The notes beneath the pieces are model-generated. The model saw only the letters and a list, made by a program, of their open reading frames with translations. It was not told the origin of the DNA and made no database searches. From contig JAFGWQ010000023.1 of NCBI GenBank assembly GCA_016937075.1, forward strand, positions 1-6,429: 6,429 nt of DNA. Direction: 5' to 3'. A program made the translations under genes and the position numbers. Within the stretch, counting starts at the first letter, position 1. Each line of letters starts with the position of its first letter. The DNA is from Campylobacterales bacterium. GTDB taxonomy: Bacteria; Campylobacterota; Campylobacteria; Campylobacterales; Sulfurovaceae. Of the stretch, positions 3,644 to 6,429 are shown in pieces.

Positions 3644-5692
3644 ATGCAAGCACATACATCACACAATCCAAACGCAAATCATGCCCCATATCAAGACCGT
3701 CACAATAGCGGACATTTACATCATATGGAAGATTTGAAACAACGTTTCATTATATCTATCATTTTGACCATACCTATTTTGCTATTTTCTTCTATGATAC
3801 AAATGTGGTTTGGTTTTACCATAGACTTTCCTTATATGGATCTTCTCACATTCACACTCTCCACATTGGTCTACCTTTATGGAGGATGGCCATTTTTGAC
3901 AATGATGACAGAAGAGATCAAATCCAAAGAACCTGGAATGATGACGCTCATCTCTATGGCAATCAGTGTAGCATACTTTTATTCTGCGATAACCATTTTT
4001 ATCTCGGAGGAAAAATCTTTTTTCTGGGAACTCGCAACGTTGATAGATATCATGCTAATCGGGCACTATATCGAAGCCAAAAGTATATTGGGAGCTTCAA
4101 ATACACTTGAAGAACTAGTACGATTGGTCCCAAAAAAAGCAATGCGCTTTACTCACGAAGATACACTAGAAGAGGTGGACGTCAGCCAGCTTAGAGTGGG
4201 TGATACTATTTTAATTCATCCCGGAGAAAATATCCCCGCCGATGGAGAAATAATAAAAGGCGAGAGCATGGTAGATGAAGCATTGCTTACAGGAGAGTCT
4301 AAACCGCTTTTTAAAAGCCCAGAAAGCCTTGTATTTATGGGCAGTACAAATATTGACGGCTCACTTCGTGTTCGCATTACAAAAAGCGGTGAAAGCAGCT
4401 ATCTATCCCAAATCATCAATCTTGTAAAAGAGCTCCAACAAAGCAAATCTCATACCCAAGACCTTGCCAATCGTGCTGCTAAGTGGCTTTTTTATGCCGC
4501 AGTGGCGATAGGGGCAATTACGCTGCTTGTTTGGTCTGTACTTTCTAATTTTGAAGATGCGGTACTTAGAATGGTTACTGTATTGGTGATCGCTTGTCCT
4601 CATGCACTTGGGCTGGCTGTACCGCTTGTCGTTGCTATCTCAACATCCATGGCAGCTAAAAATGGTATTTTGATTCGCCAAAGAGATGCATTTGAAAGAC
4701 TGCACAAAATCGATGTCATTTGTTTTGACAAAACCGGAACAATTACAGAAGGCAAACTTGCTGTTAGTACGGTGGCTGCTATTGGTGATGAAAAAAGTCT
4801 GCTTTATTTTGCTGCTTCTACGGAGCAACATTCAGAGCATGGTATCGCCCAAGCTATCGTACATTATGCTCAAAACCAAGGGTTCACTCTTGGTGGCGTT
4901 GAAGAATTCAATGCTATGCCAGGAATTGGCGCTAAAGCCAAAATCGATGGCCACATTGTCATGATAGGCGGTGCGCAACTTTTGATAAAAGAATCACTGC
5001 AGATCCCTCAAAAACTACTGCCATTTAATAGTCACGAAGCAACCAAAGTGTGGATTACCATTGATGGCGTTATTGGAGGTGTCATTCTTCTAACAGATAC
5101 GATACGCCAAAGTTCTGCCGAAGCGATCGGAGCTATCAAGTCAAAGGGGATCACCGCTTATATGTTCACAGGAGACAATAACGAAGTAGCAGCAGATATC
5201 GCAAAAAAAACAGGTATTGATCACTACGAAGCTGGGTTGTTGCCCGATGTGAAACTACAAAAGATCCAAGCACTCAAAGAGAGCGGCAAAATAGTCGCCA
5301 TGGTAGGCGATGGGATCAACGATGCACCTGCGCTTATAGGTGCAGATATCGGTATTGCTATAGGTGCCGGGACAGATATCGCCATAGAGAGTGCGGATAT
5401 CATCTTGACCAAAAGCGATCTTCTAAGTGTCGTCGATGCAATCACTCTTTCAAAGCAAACATACCGTAAAATGCTGCAAAATATTTGGTGGGCAAGCGGA
5501 TACAACATTATCGCCATTCCTTTGGCTGCGGGTGTTTTGTCAAAATGGGGCATTCTCATCAATCCTGCGGTGGGTGCTATATTGATGTCTGCAAGTACTG
5601 TCATTGTCGCAATAAATGCACAGTTGCTAAAAAATATAAAACCACAGCAAAGAAAACAATTAGTGCATCATGATGCGCACTCACATCACTAA
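3644..5692 (+). CDS. copB: Copper-exporting P1B-3 type ATPase (CopB family)
   Basis: This inner-membrane ATP-driven pump exports copper, and possibly silver. The 682-residue protein has the full P-type set: TGES (216-219), phosphorylation site DKTGT (D362), TGDN (509-512) and GDGIND (555-560). The transmembrane CPH (318-320), NX6YNX4P (613-626) and PX6MSXSTX5N (641-658) are the P1B-3/CopB signatures. About eight membrane helices are expected: near 33-56, 65-85, 99-120, 126-146, 281-303, 309-334, 612-633 and 636-660. The N-terminus is His-rich (seven His in residues 1-27) without CXXC domains, and the C-terminus ends with five His in eight residues (675-682). Only two cysteines exist (318, 360). 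The usual HP dipeptide of the nucleotide-binding domain is HG (399-400). GGAGG (3632-3636), 7 nt before ATG, fixes the start. Family members have been reported to carry Cu(I) or Cu(II); sequence alone does not decide. Confidence 0.95.
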   Translation: MQAHTSHNPNANHAPYQDRHNSGHLHHMEDLKQRFIISIILTIPILLFSSMIQMWFGFTIDFPYMDLLTFTLSTLVYLYGGWPFLTMMTEEIKSKEPGMMTLISMAISVAYFYSAITIFISEEKSFFWELATLIDIMLIGHYIEAKSILGASNTLEELVRLVPKKAMRFTHEDTLEEVDVSQLRVGDTILIHPGENIPADGEIIKGESMVDEALLTGESKPLFKSPESLVFMGSTNIDGSLRVRITKSGESSYLSQIINLVKELQQSKSHTQDLANRAAKWLFYAAVAIGAITLLVWSVLSNFEDAVLRMVTVLVIACPHALGLAVPLVVAISTSMAAKNGILIRQRDAFERLHKIDVICFDKTGTITEGKLAVSTVAAIGDEKSLLYFAASTEQHSEHGIAQAIVHYAQNQGFTLGGVEEFNAMPGIGAKAKIDGHIVMIGGAQLLIKESLQIPQKLLPFNSHEATKVWITIDGVIGGVILLTDTIRQSSAEAIGAIKSKGITAYMFTGDNNEVAADIAKKTGIDHYEAGLLPDVKLQKIQALKESGKIVAMVGDGINDAPALIGADIGIAIGAGTDIAIESADIILTKSDLLSVVDAITLSKQTYRKMLQNIWWASGYNIIAIPLAAGVLSKWGILINPAVGAILMSASTVIVAINAQLLKNIKPQQRKQLVHHDAHSHH

Positions 5693-5705
5693 AAAAGAAA
5701 GAAAA

Positions 5706-6429
5706 ATGAAAATCCTCTTAGCTCCGAGTGAGACCAAATCAACCGGCGGAACGATCCCGTTTAGTCTATCAGATCTATGGAACAATGAACTCCTTAAAGT
5801 AAGATCCAAACTAACACAAATTTATCTAAAAGAACTAAAAGACGAACCAAAATCCAAACAAATGTTTGGTCTCAAAAAACCAGGCGAGATAGAATATTAT
5901 AGAAATATCGGGCTACATTCTCCGGCCAAAAAAGCGGTAGAGAGATACACAGGCGTAGCATTTGATTATCTGGATTACTCTAGCCTTGATGATGAACAGC
6001 AAAAATATATAGACAAAAACGTCATGATATTTTCAAATCTTTTTGGTCCTATCATGGCCGGCGATACAATCCCTGAATATAGATTGGCTCAGGGGGCAAA
6101 AGTGGGTGAAATTGAGGTAGATAAATATTACCATGCCAATAGCACTAAGCTCTTGGATGAATATTTAGCTGATGAAGAGATACTCGATATCCGTGCGGGA
6201 TATTATGATAGATTTTATATTCCCTCAAAGCCCTATACGACGCTCAAATTCATCAAAGACGGTAAAGTAGTAAGCCACTGGGCGAAAGCTTATCGCGGCA
6301 AAGTCTTGCGTGAGATAGCCAAAGCAGGAGCAAAAAGCATAGAAGAATTTATGTCATTGCCCATAGAAGGACTGAGCCTAAGCGAGATCCAAACACGCAA
6401 AAACAAAACAGAGATCATCTATACTATAG
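5706..6429 (+). CDS. yaaA: Peroxide stress protein YaaA (UPF0246/DUF328), 3' end outside window
   Basis: The frame is open for 241 codons to the window edge with no stop. Family members have about 240-260 residues, so only the last few are probably missing. It begins MKILLAPSETKSTGG, the typical start of the LAPSETK branch of the family. Further family-like segments are NLFGPIMAGDTIPEYRLAQG (111-130), YYHANSTKLLDEYL (141-154) and KAYRGKVLREIAK (194-206). It is soluble, with no signal peptide and no cysteine in the visible part. In E. coli YaaA is OxyR-induced, lowers free intracellular iron during peroxide stress and so protects DNA; its biochemistry is not fully settled. The gene starts 13 bp after the copB stop with only a purine-rich AAGAAAGA ahead of the ATG, so it is likely cotranscribed with copB and perhaps translationally coupled. 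Confidence 0.88.
   Translation, partial: MKILLAPSETKSTGGTIPFSLSDLWNNELLKVRSKLTQIYLKELKDEPKSKQMFGLKKPGEIEYYRNIGLHSPAKKAVERYTGVAFDYLDYSSLDDEQQKYIDKNVMIFSNLFGPIMAGDTIPEYRLAQGAKVGEIEVDKYYHANSTKLLDEYLADEEILDIRAGYYDRFYIPSKPYTTLKFIKDGKVVSHWAKAYRGKVLREIAKAGAKSIEEFMSLPIEGLSLSEIQTRKNKTEIIYTI

Overview
The window looks like chromosomal DNA from an AT-rich Gram-negative bacterium. The best guess is a member of the Campylobacterota (Sulfurimonas/Sulfurovum/Arcobacter type). This rests on base composition, the style of the proteins and the gene set. It is an inference; no marker gene in the window settles it.

Layout. Positions 2-205 hold two tRNA genes on the minus strand, transcribed Thr(TGT) then Tyr(GTA). 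They are driven by a near-ideal sigma-70 promoter (243-271) with phased A-tracts upstream. A second consensus promoter with the same orientation lies at 387-415, and a perfect inverted repeat abuts its -10 box. Positions 416-877 have no convincing gene. They hold a relatively G+C-rich block with a strong small hairpin (about 540-660) and a 71-bp repeat-like element with TGTCAT/ATGACA ends (734-804). Positions 878-3133 encode MetE, cobalamin-independent methionine synthase, complete with all zinc and substrate residues. Positions 3134-3643 are a 510-bp intergenic stretch packed with inverted repeats. It ends in a putative extended -10 promoter with nested dyads and a possible 17-codon leader ORF. 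Positions 3644-5692 encode a P1B-3 type (CPH) copper-exporting ATPase, CopB. Only 13 bp later, yaaA (peroxide-stress protein, UPF0246) starts at 5706 and runs off the window after 241 codons.

How the genes fit together. metE stands as its own unit, with dyad-rich spacers on both sides. copB and yaaA are probably one transcript that joins copper efflux to a protein known in E. coli to limit iron-driven oxidative damage. The MetE here has Ser where E. coli MetE has its oxidation-sensitive Cys645. No regulator gene for copper or methionine is visible.

No clearly new multi-gene system is present. The parts most worth a second look are non-coding: the paired promoters upstream of the tRNAs, the family of small TAC-GAA-GTA hairpins on both sides of metE, and the nested dyads around the putative copB promoter.
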